The translations under genes and the position numbers were made by a program. The notes below the pieces were generated by a model, which was not told the origin of the DNA, did not search any database, and saw only the letters and a program-made list of their open reading frames with translations. Shown here piece by piece: positions 8,810 through 18,004 of a stretch of DNA of 64,000 nt (position 1 is its first letter; every line of letters starts with the position of its first letter). The DNA is from Pseudorhodobacter antarcticus (GTDB lineage Bacteria; Pseudomonadota; Alphaproteobacteria; Rhodobacterales; Rhodobacteraceae): positions 1 to 64,000 of the forward strand of contig NZ_FOCO01000011.1 of NCBI RefSeq assembly GCF_900110135.1. Direction: 5' to 3'.

Positions 8810-11800
8810 ATGACAAATACCCCTGTTTATGACGCCGCTTGGGTTGCCGCCGAGGAAGCAAAGCGCGCCTATATGGACCAGCACAGCCTGTACAAGGCCG
8901 AGGATGAACACGCATCCTGCGGCGTAGGCCTTGTGGTTGCGATTTCGGGCAAACCCAGCCGCAAAGTGGTGGAAAACGGTATTGCCGCGCTAAAGGCCGT
9001 TTGGCACCGGGGCGCGGTGGATGCGGACGGCAAAACCGGTGATGGTGCGGGGATCCATGTGCAAATCCCGGTCAAGTTTTTCTATGACCAAGTGCGCCGC
9101 ACCGGGCATGAACCCGATATCAACAAGCTGATCGCGGTGGGCCAAGTGTTCTTGCCGCGCACCGATTTTGGGGCGCAGGAACGCTGCCGGACCATCGTTG
9201 AAACCGAAGTTTTGCGGATGGGGCATTACATTTACGGCTGGCGGCATTGCCCGGTGGAAACGGCCGTACTGGGTGAAAAAGCCAATGCGACCCGGCCAGA
9301 AATTGAGCAGATCCTGATCCGCTGTGACAAGGATATTGACCACGACCAGTTTGAGCGCGATCTGTACATCATCCGCCGCCGGATTGAAAAAGCGGCGAAC
9401 GCGGCGCAAATCGCGGGCTTGTACCTGTGCAGCCTGTCCTGCCGGTCGATCATTTACAAAGGCATGATGCTGGCCGAACAGGTTGCGGTGTTTTACCCCG
9501 ATTTGATGGACCCGCGGTTCGAATCCGCCTTTGCGATTTACCACCAACGCTATTCCACCAACACATTCCCGCAGTGGTGGTTGGCCCAGCCGTTCCGCAT
9601 GTTGGCCCATAACGGTGAGATTAACACCTTGAAAGGCAACGTGAATTGGATGCGCAGCCATGAAATTCGCATGGCATCTAACAACTTTGGCGAAATGGCC
9701 GAGGACATCAAACCAATCATCCCGGCAGGCGCATCCGACAGTGGCGCGCTTGATGCGGTGTTTGAGGTGATGGTGCGGTCGGGCCGCAATGCGCCCTTTA
9801 CCAAGACAATGCTGGTGCCCGAAGCGTGGAGCAAAACCACGACCGATATGCCAAAAGCATGGGCGGATATGTACGCCTATTGCAATGCCGTGATGGAGCC
9901 GTGGGACGGTCCCGCAGCCCTTGCGATGACCGATGGGCGCTGGGTGTGCGGGGGCCTTGACCGCAACGGTTTGCGTCCGATGCGCTATGTCGTGACGGGT
10001 GACGGGTTGCTGATCGCGGGGTCCGAGGCGGGGATGGTGCCGGTGGATGAAACCACCATTCGCGAAAAAGGCGCGCTTGGGCCGGGGCAAATGATCGCGG
10101 TCGATATGGTTGAGGGCAAGCTGTACCGCGATGGCCCGCTGAAGGATAAACTGGCCGCAGCACAGCCGTTCGGCGACTGGATTGAAAAAGTGGTCGAGTT
10201 GAACGATTTTCTGGCCAACCTGCCGGAACATGCGTGTTTCACGGGCACCGAACTGCGCAAGCGCCAGATCGCCGCTGGGTATTCGCTGGAGGAGTTGGAG
10301 CAGGTTTTGGCCCCGATGGCCGAGGATGGCAAAGAAATGATTGCGTCGATGGGTGATGATACGCCCGCCGCCGTGCTGTCCAGCATTTACCGTCCGCTGT
10401 CGCATTTTTTCCGCCAAAACTTTAGCCAAGTCACCAACCCGCCCATCGACAGCCTGCGCGAAAGCCGGGTGATGAGCTTGAAGACCCGGTTTGGGAATTT
10501 GAAAAACGTGTTGGATGAGGACAGCAGCCAGACCGAGATTTTGCTGCTGGAAAGCCCCTTTATTGCCAACGCCGAATTTGACGCGATGATGCAGCATTTC
10601 GGGTCGAGCGTGTCGGTGATTGATTGCGCATTCCCGCCTGATGCCCACCCGGACCGTTTGCGCCAGTGTTTGGAGCGTATTCGCGCCGAGGCCGAGGATG
10701 CCGTGCGGTCGGGCGCGGGCCATTTGGTTTTGACGGATGAACACCAAGGGCCGGACCGTATTGGGATGCCGATGATTTTGGCGACCAGTGCTGTCCATTC
10801 GTGGTTGACGCGCAAAGGCCTTCGGACGTTTTGTTCGGTCAATGTGCGGTCGGCGGAATGTATCGACCCGCATTATTTCGCGGTGCTGATCGGCTGTGGC
10901 GCGACCACCGTGAACGCCTATTTGGCGCAAGACAGCATTGCGGACCGCATTGATCGTGGCCTGATTGATGGTAGTTTGACCGACGCGATGCGGCGGTACC
11001 GCGCGGCGATTGACGCGGGCCTGTTGAAAATCATGTCGAAAATGGGGATTTCGGTGCTGTCGTCCTATCGCGGCGGCCTGAACTTTGAGGCGGTCGGCCT
11101 GTCGCGCGCGATGGTGGCCGAATATTTCCCCGGTATGCAAAGCCGCATTTCGGGGATTGGCGTGTCTGGCATCCAGCACAAGTTGGAGGAGGTTCACGCG
11201 CGCGGCTGGCAAGGTGGCGCGGATGTGCTGCCGATTGGTGGCATCTACAAAGCGCGGCGGTCCGGTGAAAAACATGCTTGGGAAGCGCAAACCATGCACA
11301 TGCTGCAAACGGCCTGCGACCGCGCCAGCTATGACATTTGGAAACAGTTTTCGGCGGCGATGCGGGCCAATCCGCCCATCCATTTGCGCGATTTGCTGGA
11401 CATCAAAACCCTTGGCAAACCCGTGCCGATTGAGGAGGTGGAAAGCATCACCTCCATCCGCAAACGGTTCGTGACGCCCGGCATGTCGCTGGGGGCGCTG
11501 TCGCCCGAGGCGCATAAGACATTGAACATTGCGATGAACCGCATCGGCGCGAAATCTGACAGCGGCGAGGGCGGCGAAGATCCGGCACATTTCCTGCCCG
11601 AGGCGAATGGCGATAACCCATCCGCCAAGATCAAGCAGGTCGCATCGGGACGCTTTGGCGTCACCGCCGAATACCTGAACGCGTGCGAGGAGCTGGAGAT
11701 TAAAGTCGCCCAAGGCGCCAAGCCGGGTGAAGGCGGGCAGTTGCCTGGCATGAAAGTAACGGCGCTGATCGCGCGCTTGCGCCATTCCACGCCGGGGGTG

Positions 11801-13357
11801 ACGTTGATTTCCCCGCCGCCGCATCACGACATTTATTCGATCGAGGATTTGGCGCAGCTGATTTATGACCTGAAACAGATCAACCCCCGCGCCAAAGTCA
11901 CCGTGAAATTGGTGTCGAGTTCGGGTGTGGGCACGATTGCGGCGGGCGTGGCCAAGGCCAAGGCCGATGTGATCTTGATTTCGGGCCATAATGGCGGCAC
12001 CGGGGCCAGCCCTGCCACGTCGATCAAATACGCAGGCCTGCCGTGGGAAATGGGCCTGACCGAAGCGCATCAGGTCCTTTCTATGAACAACCTGCGCGAA
12101 CGTGTGACCTTGCGCACCGACGGCGGTTTGCGCACGGGGCGTGATGTGGTCATGGCCGCAATGTTGGGGGCCGAGGAATATGGCATCGGCACCGCCGCCC
12201 TGATCGCGATGGGCTGCATCATGGTGCGCCAATGCCAAAGTAACACTTGCCCGGTGGGCGTCTGTACCCAGAATGAGAATTTGCGCAAAAAGTTCACGGG
12301 CAACGCGGATAAGGTCGTCAACCTGATCACCTTCTATGCCCAAGAGGTGCGCGAGATTTTGGCCAGCATCGGTGCGCGGTCGATGGATGAAATCATCGGA
12401 CGGGCGGATTTGCTGAGCCAGGTTTCGCGTGGGTCGGCGCATCTGGATGATCTGGATTTGAACCCGCTGTTGATCACCGTCGATGGTGCGAACCGCATCA
12501 CCTATGATCGGTCGCGCCCGCGCAATGCGGTGCCGGACACGCTGGACGCCGAAATTGTCAAAGACGGCGCGCGCTTTTTTGAAGAAGGCGAAAAGATGCA
12601 GTTGTCTTATGCCGTGCGCAACACGCATCGCACCATCGGCACGCGCGCATCCAGCCATATCGTGAAACGCTTTGGCATGCGCAACACGCTGCAAGAGGAC
12701 CATTTGACAGTGAAACTGTCAGGGTCTTGTGGGCAATCGCTGGGTGCGTTTGCGGTGCGCGGGATCAAGCTGGAAGTGTCGGGCGATGCCAATGATTATG
12801 TTGGCAAAGGCCTGTCGGGCGGGATGATCGTTGTGCGTCCGCCGATGTCCAGCCCGCTGGATGCGTCGCAAAACACCATCATCGGCAACACGGTTCTTTA
12901 TGGTGCGACAGCGGGTTTGCTGCTGGCTTGTGGCCGCGCGGGCGAACGATTTGCAGTGCGCAATTCGGGCGCGTCCGTGGTGATTGAAGGCTGCGGCACC
13001 AATGGGTGCGAATATATGACGGGGGGTGTGGCTGTCATCCTGGGGTCCATTGGCGCGAATTTCGGGGCGGGGATGACCGGGGGGATGGCGTATTTGTATG
13101 ATCCCGAAGGTGTGGCCGAAGAGTTTATGAACCTTGAAAGCCTTGTCACCTGTGCGGTCACCCATCCGCATTGGGAGGCGCAATTGCGCGGGTTAATTGA
13201 ACGCCATGCGGCGGAAACCGGCAGCCAGAAGGCGCAAGCGATCCTGAATGATTGGGCGAACGAGCGGGTGAATTTCCTGCAAGCCTGCCCAAAGGAAATG
13301 CTGGTTCACATCCCGCATCCCTTGAGCGATGAGCGTGAGGCGGTCCCTGCAGAGTGA
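8810..13357 (+). CDS. gltB: Glutamate synthase (NADPH) large chain
   Basis: GltB makes two glutamates from glutamine and 2-oxoglutarate. The N-terminal amidotransferase domain starts after a propeptide at Cys37 of CGVGLVVA (numbering from 8810). The FMN/synthase domain contains GHNGGTGASPATSIKYAG, and the 3Fe-4S ligands are in CIMVRQCQSNTCPVGVC. The glutamate synthase C-terminal beta-helix domain follows (GTNGCEYMTGG). The start at 8810 leaves a 36-residue propeptide, the length known for Azospirillum GltB; ATG at 8756, behind a good GGAGG site, would give 54 and remains possible. Length (about 1515 residues) is normal. Confidence 0.96.
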   Translation: MTNTPVYDAAWVAAEEAKRAYMDQHSLYKAEDEHASCGVGLVVAISGKPSRKVVENGIAALKAVWHRGAVDADGKTGDGAGIHVQIPVKFFYDQVRRTGHEPDINKLIAVGQVFLPRTDFGAQERCRTIVETEVLRMGHYIYGWRHCPVETAVLGEKANATRPEIEQILIRCDKDIDHDQFERDLYIIRRRIEKAANAAQIAGLYLCSLSCRSIIYKGMMLAEQVAVFYPDLMDPRFESAFAIYHQRYSTNTFPQWWLAQPFRMLAHNGEINTLKGNVNWMRSHEIRMASNNFGEMAEDIKPIIPAGASDSGALDAVFEVMVRSGRNAPFTKTMLVPEAWSKTTTDMPKAWADMYAYCNAVMEPWDGPAALAMTDGRWVCGGLDRNGLRPMRYVVTGDGLLIAGSEAGMVPVDETTIREKGALGPGQMIAVDMVEGKLYRDGPLKDKLAAAQPFGDWIEKVVELNDFLANLPEHACFTGTELRKRQIAAGYSLEELEQVLAPMAEDGKEMIASMGDDTPAAVLSSIYRPLSHFFRQNFSQVTNPPIDSLRESRVMSLKTRFGNLKNVLDEDSSQTEILLLESPFIANAEFDAMMQHFGSSVSVIDCAFPPDAHPDRLRQCLERIRAEAEDAVRSGAGHLVLTDEHQGPDRIGMPMILATSAVHSWLTRKGLRTFCSVNVRSAECIDPHYFAVLIGCGATTVNAYLAQDSIADRIDRGLIDGSLTDAMRRYRAAIDAGLLKIMSKMGISVLSSYRGGLNFEAVGLSRAMVAEYFPGMQSRISGIGVSGIQHKLEEVHARGWQGGADVLPIGGIYKARRSGEKHAWEAQTMHMLQTACDRASYDIWKQFSAAMRANPPIHLRDLLDIKTLGKPVPIEEVESITSIRKRFVTPGMSLGALSPEAHKTLNIAMNRIGAKSDSGEGGEDPAHFLPEANGDNPSAKIKQVASGRFGVTAEYLNACEELEIKVAQGAKPGEGGQLPGMKVTALIARLRHSTPGVTLISPPPHHDIYSIEDLAQLIYDLKQINPRAKVTVKLVSSSGVGTIAAGVAKAKADVILISGHNGGTGASPATSIKYAGLPWEMGLTEAHQVLSMNNLRERVTLRTDGGLRTGRDVVMAAMLGAEEYGIGTAALIAMGCIMVRQCQSNTCPVGVCTQNENLRKKFTGNADKVVNLITFYAQEVREILASIGARSMDEIIGRADLLSQVSRGSAHLDDLDLNPLLITVDGANRITYDRSRPRNAVPDTLDAEIVKDGARFFEEGEKMQLSYAVRNTHRTIGTRASSHIVKRFGMRNTLQEDHLTVKLSGSCGQSLGAFAVRGIKLEVSGDANDYVGKGLSGGMIVVRPPMSSPLDASQNTIIGNTVLYGATAGLLLACGRAGERFAVRNSGASVVIEGCGTNGCEYMTGGVAVILGSIGANFGAGMTGGMAYLYDPEGVAEEFMNLESLVTCAVTHPHWEAQLRGLIERHAAETGSQKAQAILNDWANERVNFLQACPKEMLVHIPHPLSDEREAVPAE

Positions 13358-13364
13358 TCAACGC

Positions 13365-13396
13365 TGGCCCGGCGGCATGTTTCGCCGGGCCATTTT
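13365..13396 (+). terminator. Rho-independent terminator after gltB
   Basis: TGGCCCGGCG (13365-13374) pairs exactly with CGCCGGGCCA (13383-13392) around an 8-base loop and is followed by TTTT. It starts 7 bases past the gltB stop and is well placed to end the gltD-gltB transcript. Confidence 0.85.
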
Positions 13397-13425
13397 GCCC
13401 GATCACCGCTTGCCCGATCACCGCT
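13396..13425 (+). repeat. 15-bp tandem duplication
   Basis: TGCCCGATCACCGCT occurs twice head to tail without any change. It lies between the gltB terminator and mtgA. No function is evident; a recent slippage or replication duplication is the simplest reading. Confidence 0.85.
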
Positions 13426-13458
13426 TGATTGCAGCGGGGCTTCATGGCTTAACGGGGC

Positions 13459-14166
13459 ATGGCAAAACGTAGCAGCAAACCCAAAAAGATCCGCACGCCG
13501 TGGCGTTGGGCCCTGCGTTGGGCGTTTCGCGGTGCCCTTGCCTTGGGCGGTGTGATGCTTGCATTTGTGCTGCTGTTTGCCGTGCTAAATCCGCCAACCA
13601 CGGTCTATATGTGGCAAGAAGGCCAGCGTTTGGGGGGTGTGCAGCAAGACTGGGTGGATTGGGACGATATTGCCCCGGTGGTGGCGCGGTCGGTTGTGGC
13701 GGCCGAGGATGCCAATTTTTGCCTGCATTGGGGGTTTGATATGGGGGCCATTCGCGCCGCCATTGACGAAGGCAGCAACCGTGGCGCATCGACGTTAAGC
13801 CAGCAAGTCGTCAAAAACGTGTTTTTGTGGCACGGGCGCAATTACGTTCGCAAAGCTGCCGAAGCGGTGATCACGCCCGTGATGGAAACGGTTTGGTCCA
13901 AACGGCGGATTTTAGAAGTTTATCTGAATGTGGCGGAGTTTGATGAAGGCGTGTTTGGAGTCAAAGCCGCCGCCGCCCATTATTTTGGCGTTGCACCTAG
14001 CGCGTTGACGGCGGTGCATGCGGCACGGTTGGCGGCGGTTTTGCCCGATCCAAAGGGGCGCAATGCCGCAAACCCATCACCAAATTTGCGCAAACGATCG
14101 GCGGCGATATTGGATGGGGCCGAAACCATTCGCCGGGATGGAAGATCGGCTTGTTTTGAAGGTTAA
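13459..14166 (+). CDS. mtgA: Monofunctional peptidoglycan transglycosylase
   Basis: MtgA is a GT51 glycosyltransferase that polymerises lipid II into glycan strands at the inner membrane. The 235-residue protein has a basic N-terminus, one membrane anchor (ALALGGVMLAFVLLFAVL, about 28-45) and the GT51 motifs: AAEDANFCLHWGFD with the catalytic Glu, GASTLSQQVVKN, and WSKRRILEVYLNVAEF. The C-terminus ends soon after the domain, with no penicillin-binding transpeptidase part. It is separated from gltB by a terminator, so it is probably transcribed on its own. Confidence 0.93.
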   Translation: MAKRSSKPKKIRTPWRWALRWAFRGALALGGVMLAFVLLFAVLNPPTTVYMWQEGQRLGGVQQDWVDWDDIAPVVARSVVAAEDANFCLHWGFDMGAIRAAIDEGSNRGASTLSQQVVKNVFLWHGRNYVRKAAEAVITPVMETVWSKRRILEVYLNVAEFDEGVFGVKAAAAHYFGVAPSALTAVHAARLAAVLPDPKGRNAANPSPNLRKRSAAILDGAETIRRDGRSACFEG

Positions 14167-14240
14167 AGCCGATGTGGGATTGAATTTTCCGCCCATTGGC
14201 AGATAAGAAGCCCAATTGCCCTGTTGAAGGTTGCCCCGCG

Positions 14241-14906
14241 ATGAACCGTCTTTACCATTTCCCCTTGTCGCCGTTTTGCCGAAAGGTGCGGCTGACCTTG
14301 GCAGAGAAAAAGCTGGAGGTGGAGTTGGTGGAGGAGCGGTATTGGGAACCTTCCGCCGATTTTTTGCGCCGCAACCCGGCGGGTAAAGTGCCAATCCTGA
14401 AAATGGACAGCAAGTTGATGACCGAAAGCCAAGCGATTTGCGAGTATCTGGAAGATTCGATCCCGACACCCACCTTGATGCCGCGTGATGCCGATGGACG
14501 ATTTGAGGTGCGTCGCTTATGTGCTTGGTTTGATGATAAATTTCACAAAGAAGTCACCTCGAATCTGCTGTACGAGCGGGTGAATAAAAAGGTGATGAAG
14601 CTGGGGTATCCCGACAGTAAGGCCGTGAAATTTGGGGCGCAGCGGATCAAATACCACCTTGATTACATGGCATGGTTGCTGGACCAACGGCGCTGGCTGG
14701 CGGGGGATGTGATGACGCTGGCAGATTTTACGGCCGCCGCGCATTTAAGCTGTTTGGATTATATCTCGGACGTGGATTGGAACCGGTCGGCGAATGTCAA
14801 AGATTGGTACGCGAAAATCAAATCGCGCCCGTCGTTTCGGCCCTTGCTGATGGACCAAGTGCCGGGTTTCCCGCCGCCGTCGCATTATGCCGATCTGGAT
14901 TTTTAG
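14241..14906 (+). CDS. Glutathione S-transferase family protein
   Basis: A 221-residue thioredoxin-fold GST-like protein. The N-terminal domain begins MNRLYHFPLSPFCRKVRLTL, where the SPFC stretch occupies the glutathione-site position, and has KVPIL followed by MTESQAICEYLED, the conserved cis-Pro and glutathione gamma-glutamyl contact segment. The C-terminal helical domain contains LAGDVMTLADFTAAAHLSCL, the GST N-capping box. ATG at 14241 is preferred because homology starts there; the in-frame ATG at 14196 adds 15 unconvincing residues. The substrate is not known. It converges on the sulfotransferase gene, whose stop lies 9 bases away. Confidence 0.88.
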   Translation: MNRLYHFPLSPFCRKVRLTLAEKKLEVELVEERYWEPSADFLRRNPAGKVPILKMDSKLMTESQAICEYLEDSIPTPTLMPRDADGRFEVRRLCAWFDDKFHKEVTSNLLYERVNKKVMKLGYPDSKAVKFGAQRIKYHLDYMAWLLDQRRWLAGDVMTLADFTAAAHLSCLDYISDVDWNRSANVKDWYAKIKSRPSFRPLLMDQVPGFPPPSHYADLDF

Positions 14907-14915
14907 ACCTAAACG

Positions 14916-16304
14916 CTAAACCCAATCTTTGAAACCATACCCCATGTAGTCGCGGCTATAGGCGTCGCGCGCAGCCGCCTCCACCGCAGACGTGTAGATT
15001 TGGGCGAGCAGGTCCAAGGTTGGATCTTGGTGGAGGGTTAGAGGCGGGCAATCCGCGCCAATTTCAGATGCCAAAAAGCCAAGGCCCATGGCAAGACTGT
15101 CCTCGCGCAGCACAAGGTCTGGGCCTTGGAACTGTGCAAATCCTTGGATAACGGCGGTTTGGCTGGCAAAATGCGGGTCAATGCGCAGGCCAGTCTGGCC
15201 CGCGAGGTTGAGTTTCAGGAACCGCAAAAATTCGATAAAGATTTGGCGATGCTCCTCAATAGGGAGGGTAATGCCCGGCTTTGGCAGCGCGACCTTATAG
15301 CTTTTGATCAACGCCTCGCGGATATGCGGCAGGGCCCCGGTCAGGATATGGGTGCAAAACGCGGTATGGGCGCGCGCAACGGGGTGGCGCAGCACGGTAA
15401 AACTGCGGTGTTGGGGATGTTTGCGCAGCCATTGGCGCAGCGATTTTTGCCCAAAATCACCAATCATCGGGCCAAGGCCCTGCAACCACGCGGTCACGGC
15501 CCCTTCGGGACCGCCGCGCAGCGGCATGTAAAGCGCGGCCCCTGCAGCCATAAAAGACGGAATTGCGGGCGCGCGGCGGGGTTCAAAATTGGGAGTGCGC
15601 GCAAGGTTGAAACGGTCCAGCCGCGCCAAAGCGGCCAGCATTTCATCATAGTTTTCAACTTTTTCCGAAATATCTTCGGGGTTTTGCTTTTTCAGCGTGT
15701 CATCCGGCGCCTCCAAAGCACCCTGCACTTGCAAAAACCGCGCCAGACCGTTCAGCACATCCGTGTCGTTAATATCCTCATAGTCGATATAGAACGCTGT
15801 TTGCCCGCTGGTTTGCAATCCGTGCATCAAGGCAAGTTGAAAATCCTGCAACTGCGCCAGATGTGCGGTGAATTCATCCGCATTGAACACCGCTTTGGCG
15901 GTCTTTAGACGCTTTGCTTGGGTCAGTTTCCACTGCCCGGTGGCCTGCGCGATTTTCCAGCTGACATAGCTTTCGACCGGATTGCGGGTCAAAATGATCT
16001 TGGCGCAGCGGGGATCGGCCAAAACGAGTGGCAAAACGCGGGGGTCGTGATCGTGGAAATAGCGAAAACCCGACAGATCGGTGGATTGGGCGTGCATTGC
16101 GGTTAGCATGGTCTTTGGGTCCGCCTCACGCGCGGCAAGGGTGATGCCAAACAACGCATCCCGGTTCAGTTTACCGATGAAATGCGGGTTAAACAGCTCT
16201 CCGTGGCAGGCAATGCCGGGCAGGGCGTTCAGGTTCGCCTCAAGAAAATTGCTGCCTGTGCGCATTTCAGCGAACAGCACGAAACTGTCAAATTTTCGAT
16301 CCAC
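14916..16304 (-). CDS. Sulfotransferase, NodH-like, with two sulfotransferase-like halves
   Basis: A cytoplasmic PAPS-dependent sulfotransferase of 462 residues, probably acting on a surface glycan. The first half has the PAPS 5'-phosphosulfate loop FAEMRTGSNFLEANLN at about 12-27 and the 3'-phosphate motif LTRNPVESYVSWK at about 105. The second half repeats a 3'-phosphate-like motif, FTVLRHPVARAHTAF, at about 305, and ends YSRDYMGYGFKDW, like the end of Sulfotransfer_2 proteins, but has no clear 5' loop. It may therefore be an active-plus-degenerate tandem (inference). It is the last gene of the minus-strand glycan block, 2 bases after the GT14 gene, and cysQ upstream would remove its PAP product. 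Confidence 0.82.
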   Translation of the reverse strand: MDRKFDSFVLFAEMRTGSNFLEANLNALPGIACHGELFNPHFIGKLNRDALFGITLAAREADPKTMLTAMHAQSTDLSGFRYFHDHDPRVLPLVLADPRCAKIILTRNPVESYVSWKIAQATGQWKLTQAKRLKTAKAVFNADEFTAHLAQLQDFQLALMHGLQTSGQTAFYIDYEDINDTDVLNGLARFLQVQGALEAPDDTLKKQNPEDISEKVENYDEMLAALARLDRFNLARTPNFEPRRAPAIPSFMAAGAALYMPLRGGPEGAVTAWLQGLGPMIGDFGQKSLRQWLRKHPQHRSFTVLRHPVARAHTAFCTHILTGALPHIREALIKSYKVALPKPGITLPIEEHRQIFIEFLRFLKLNLAGQTGLRIDPHFASQTAVIQGFAQFQGPDLVLREDSLAMGLGFLASEIGADCPPLTLHQDPTLDLLAQIYTSAVEAAARDAYSRDYMGYGFKDWV

Positions 16305-16306
16305 AG

Positions 16307-18004
16307 CTATTTTACCAAATAGGGCCGGCCTTTGCGGGCGGCGTTTTGTTGTAGGTTATCATCCACCGGAAAATCGCCCATCAGCATCGGTTGCATGCCT
16401 TGATTGCGCAGGTTTTGCAAGAATTGACCAAAACCCTTCAGGTCGGCCATGCGCGGTGCCTCGGTCAAGCGGCGCAGGGCGCGGGGGCTGATTTCATCGA
16501 CGATGGTTTGCAAAGGCTCCATCGGGTTTTCGACAAATTCGGCAAGGTTCCAAATCCGGCAGCGCGCCTTTGTCCACGGGCTGCGCAGCACCAATAAATG
16601 TTCCTGTTCCAGCCGTTGCAGGCGCGCCGCCTCTTGCCGGATTTCAGAGAAATTGAGGTTGGACCGGAACAAAGGCACGGCCCAAGCACCTGAAATCACA
16701 GAGATCGTGGCGTTCGGGTCGCTGCCCAATTGCCAGTTTATTTCTTGGTTATCGGCGGGGCCAAATTGGAAACATTGGCGTTCACCGCGCGTGTTCCACA
16801 GCAAATTGGCCAGAAAACTTTTGGGGTTATAGTCGCGCAACGCCGCCGAATTGGACATAGCCCCGTTATAAATGGTTTCACCGCCGGAATATTCCACTCG
16901 TTCTAACGAAAATAAATGGCCATGCACCCGCGTGCCGGTCATTTTGCCCAGCCACGGTTCAAAATTTTCAAACAGTTCCGCAAACCCTTCGAACACGGAA
17001 TAGGGTGATGCACTTTTGCCATTTTCCCAATCTTCATTCGGGAAGCGGCTTTGCATGTAAAGGCCGGACCGGCCTTTGGTGCGCCGCTCCACCGCTTTGG
17101 AAAACAAGCGGTCAATTTTGCCGGGGTGGGGTTCGGCGGCGGCTTGGCCTTCCCCCTCTTTGGTCATGAAAACACGGTACAATTTTTTCGCATTGGGCCA
17201 GATTTTGCGGGCAACAAAGCAATCGGACCGCCGCAAAAGCTGCAGGTGATCATCATAGAAAATATGCGGTTTGCCCTGAAAATCGAATTTGGACAGGGTC
17301 AGGGACCGACTTTCCACATTGGCGGAATAGCGGCGCACCAGGGTTTGGAAATAGGATTCGTCCGGGATCCACACCCGGCGGAAATAGCGGTCAATCTCGG
17401 CCCGCTCCGGATCCTCGAGAATGGCGGAGAGGGTTTGACGGGTCAGACACCACCATTGGCTGCCCAAATGTGGCACAACGCCGGGGGGCACGCGGCGTTT
17501 GAAGCGAATCAGGCGTTGCAGCCGGACATAACCATCAAACAAACGGCGTTGTTTGCGCCACGAAAAGGGAAACCGCAGGGTAAAGCGTTCGACATCCAAA
17601 CCGCCAACGGTCCAGCCGACATCGGCGGTGGTGACAGATTCGATGAAATCCGTGCGGGGACGTTCCTCAAGATAAGCGATGAGTTCACGGACGGGGCGCA
17701 GCGGCAAGCAGGACCCGGATGCAAGATAGACATGGCGCACGCCGGGAAAATCCCGCAACAAAATACTGGCGGCCCCTTGGGTTGCGGCCACGATGCCCCA
17801 AGTGCCCCATTCGCAGGCAAACCGACCGGAAAACCGCACATCGGGCAGGTCAGCCAGCGCTTTTTGCAGCATGTCAAAATCGGCTTTGCAAACGCGCTGG
17901 TCGACATGAATGACCACGGGGCAATCGCGTTCCACCCAATGGCGCGCCACCTGTGCTGCACGGTCCAGTGCTGTGTGACACAGCATCACGATGCCAACGC
18001 TCAT
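16307..18004 (-). CDS. GT14 (core-2/I-branching type) glycosyltransferase with C-terminal extension
   Basis: The first 270 residues resemble GT14 beta-1,6-N-acetylglucosaminyltransferases: GIVMLCHTALDRAAQVARHW, then VIHVDQRV and HVYLASGSCLPLRPV, then WWCLTRQTL and DESYFQTL, the usual motif order. The remaining 290 residues form an extra domain (DUF5927-like in my recollection) found mainly in roseobacter relatives, with no known activity. There is no signal peptide, so it is cytoplasmic. The start codon overlaps the stop of the upstream glycosyltransferase in ATGA, and the sulfotransferase follows immediately, so the three probably act on the same glycan. The acceptor is unknown. Confidence 0.8.
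   Translation of the reverse strand: MSVGIVMLCHTALDRAAQVARHWVERDCPVVIHVDQRVCKADFDMLQKALADLPDVRFSGRFACEWGTWGIVAATQGAASILLRDFPGVRHVYLASGSCLPLRPVRELIAYLEERPRTDFIESVTTADVGWTVGGLDVERFTLRFPFSWRKQRRLFDGYVRLQRLIRFKRRVPPGVVPHLGSQWWCLTRQTLSAILEDPERAEIDRYFRRVWIPDESYFQTLVRRYSANVESRSLTLSKFDFQGKPHIFYDDHLQLLRRSDCFVARKIWPNAKKLYRVFMTKEGEGQAAAEPHPGKIDRLFSKAVERRTKGRSGLYMQSRFPNEDWENGKSASPYSVFEGFAELFENFEPWLGKMTGTRVHGHLFSLERVEYSGGETIYNGAMSNSAALRDYNPKSFLANLLWNTRGERQCFQFGPADNQEINWQLGSDPNATISVISGAWAVPLFRSNLNFSEIRQEAARLQRLEQEHLLVLRSPWTKARCRIWNLAEFVENPMEPLQTIVDEISPRALRRLTEAPRMADLKGFGQFLQNLRNQGMQPMLMGDFPVDDNLQQNAARKGRPYLVK

Noticed and set aside
8990-12703. 1237-codon open frame antisense to gltB
   Set aside because: It lies wholly within gltB on the other strand; its translation is rich in His, Arg and Gln with no family motifs. 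Such frames arise from the G+C-rich third positions of the true gene.
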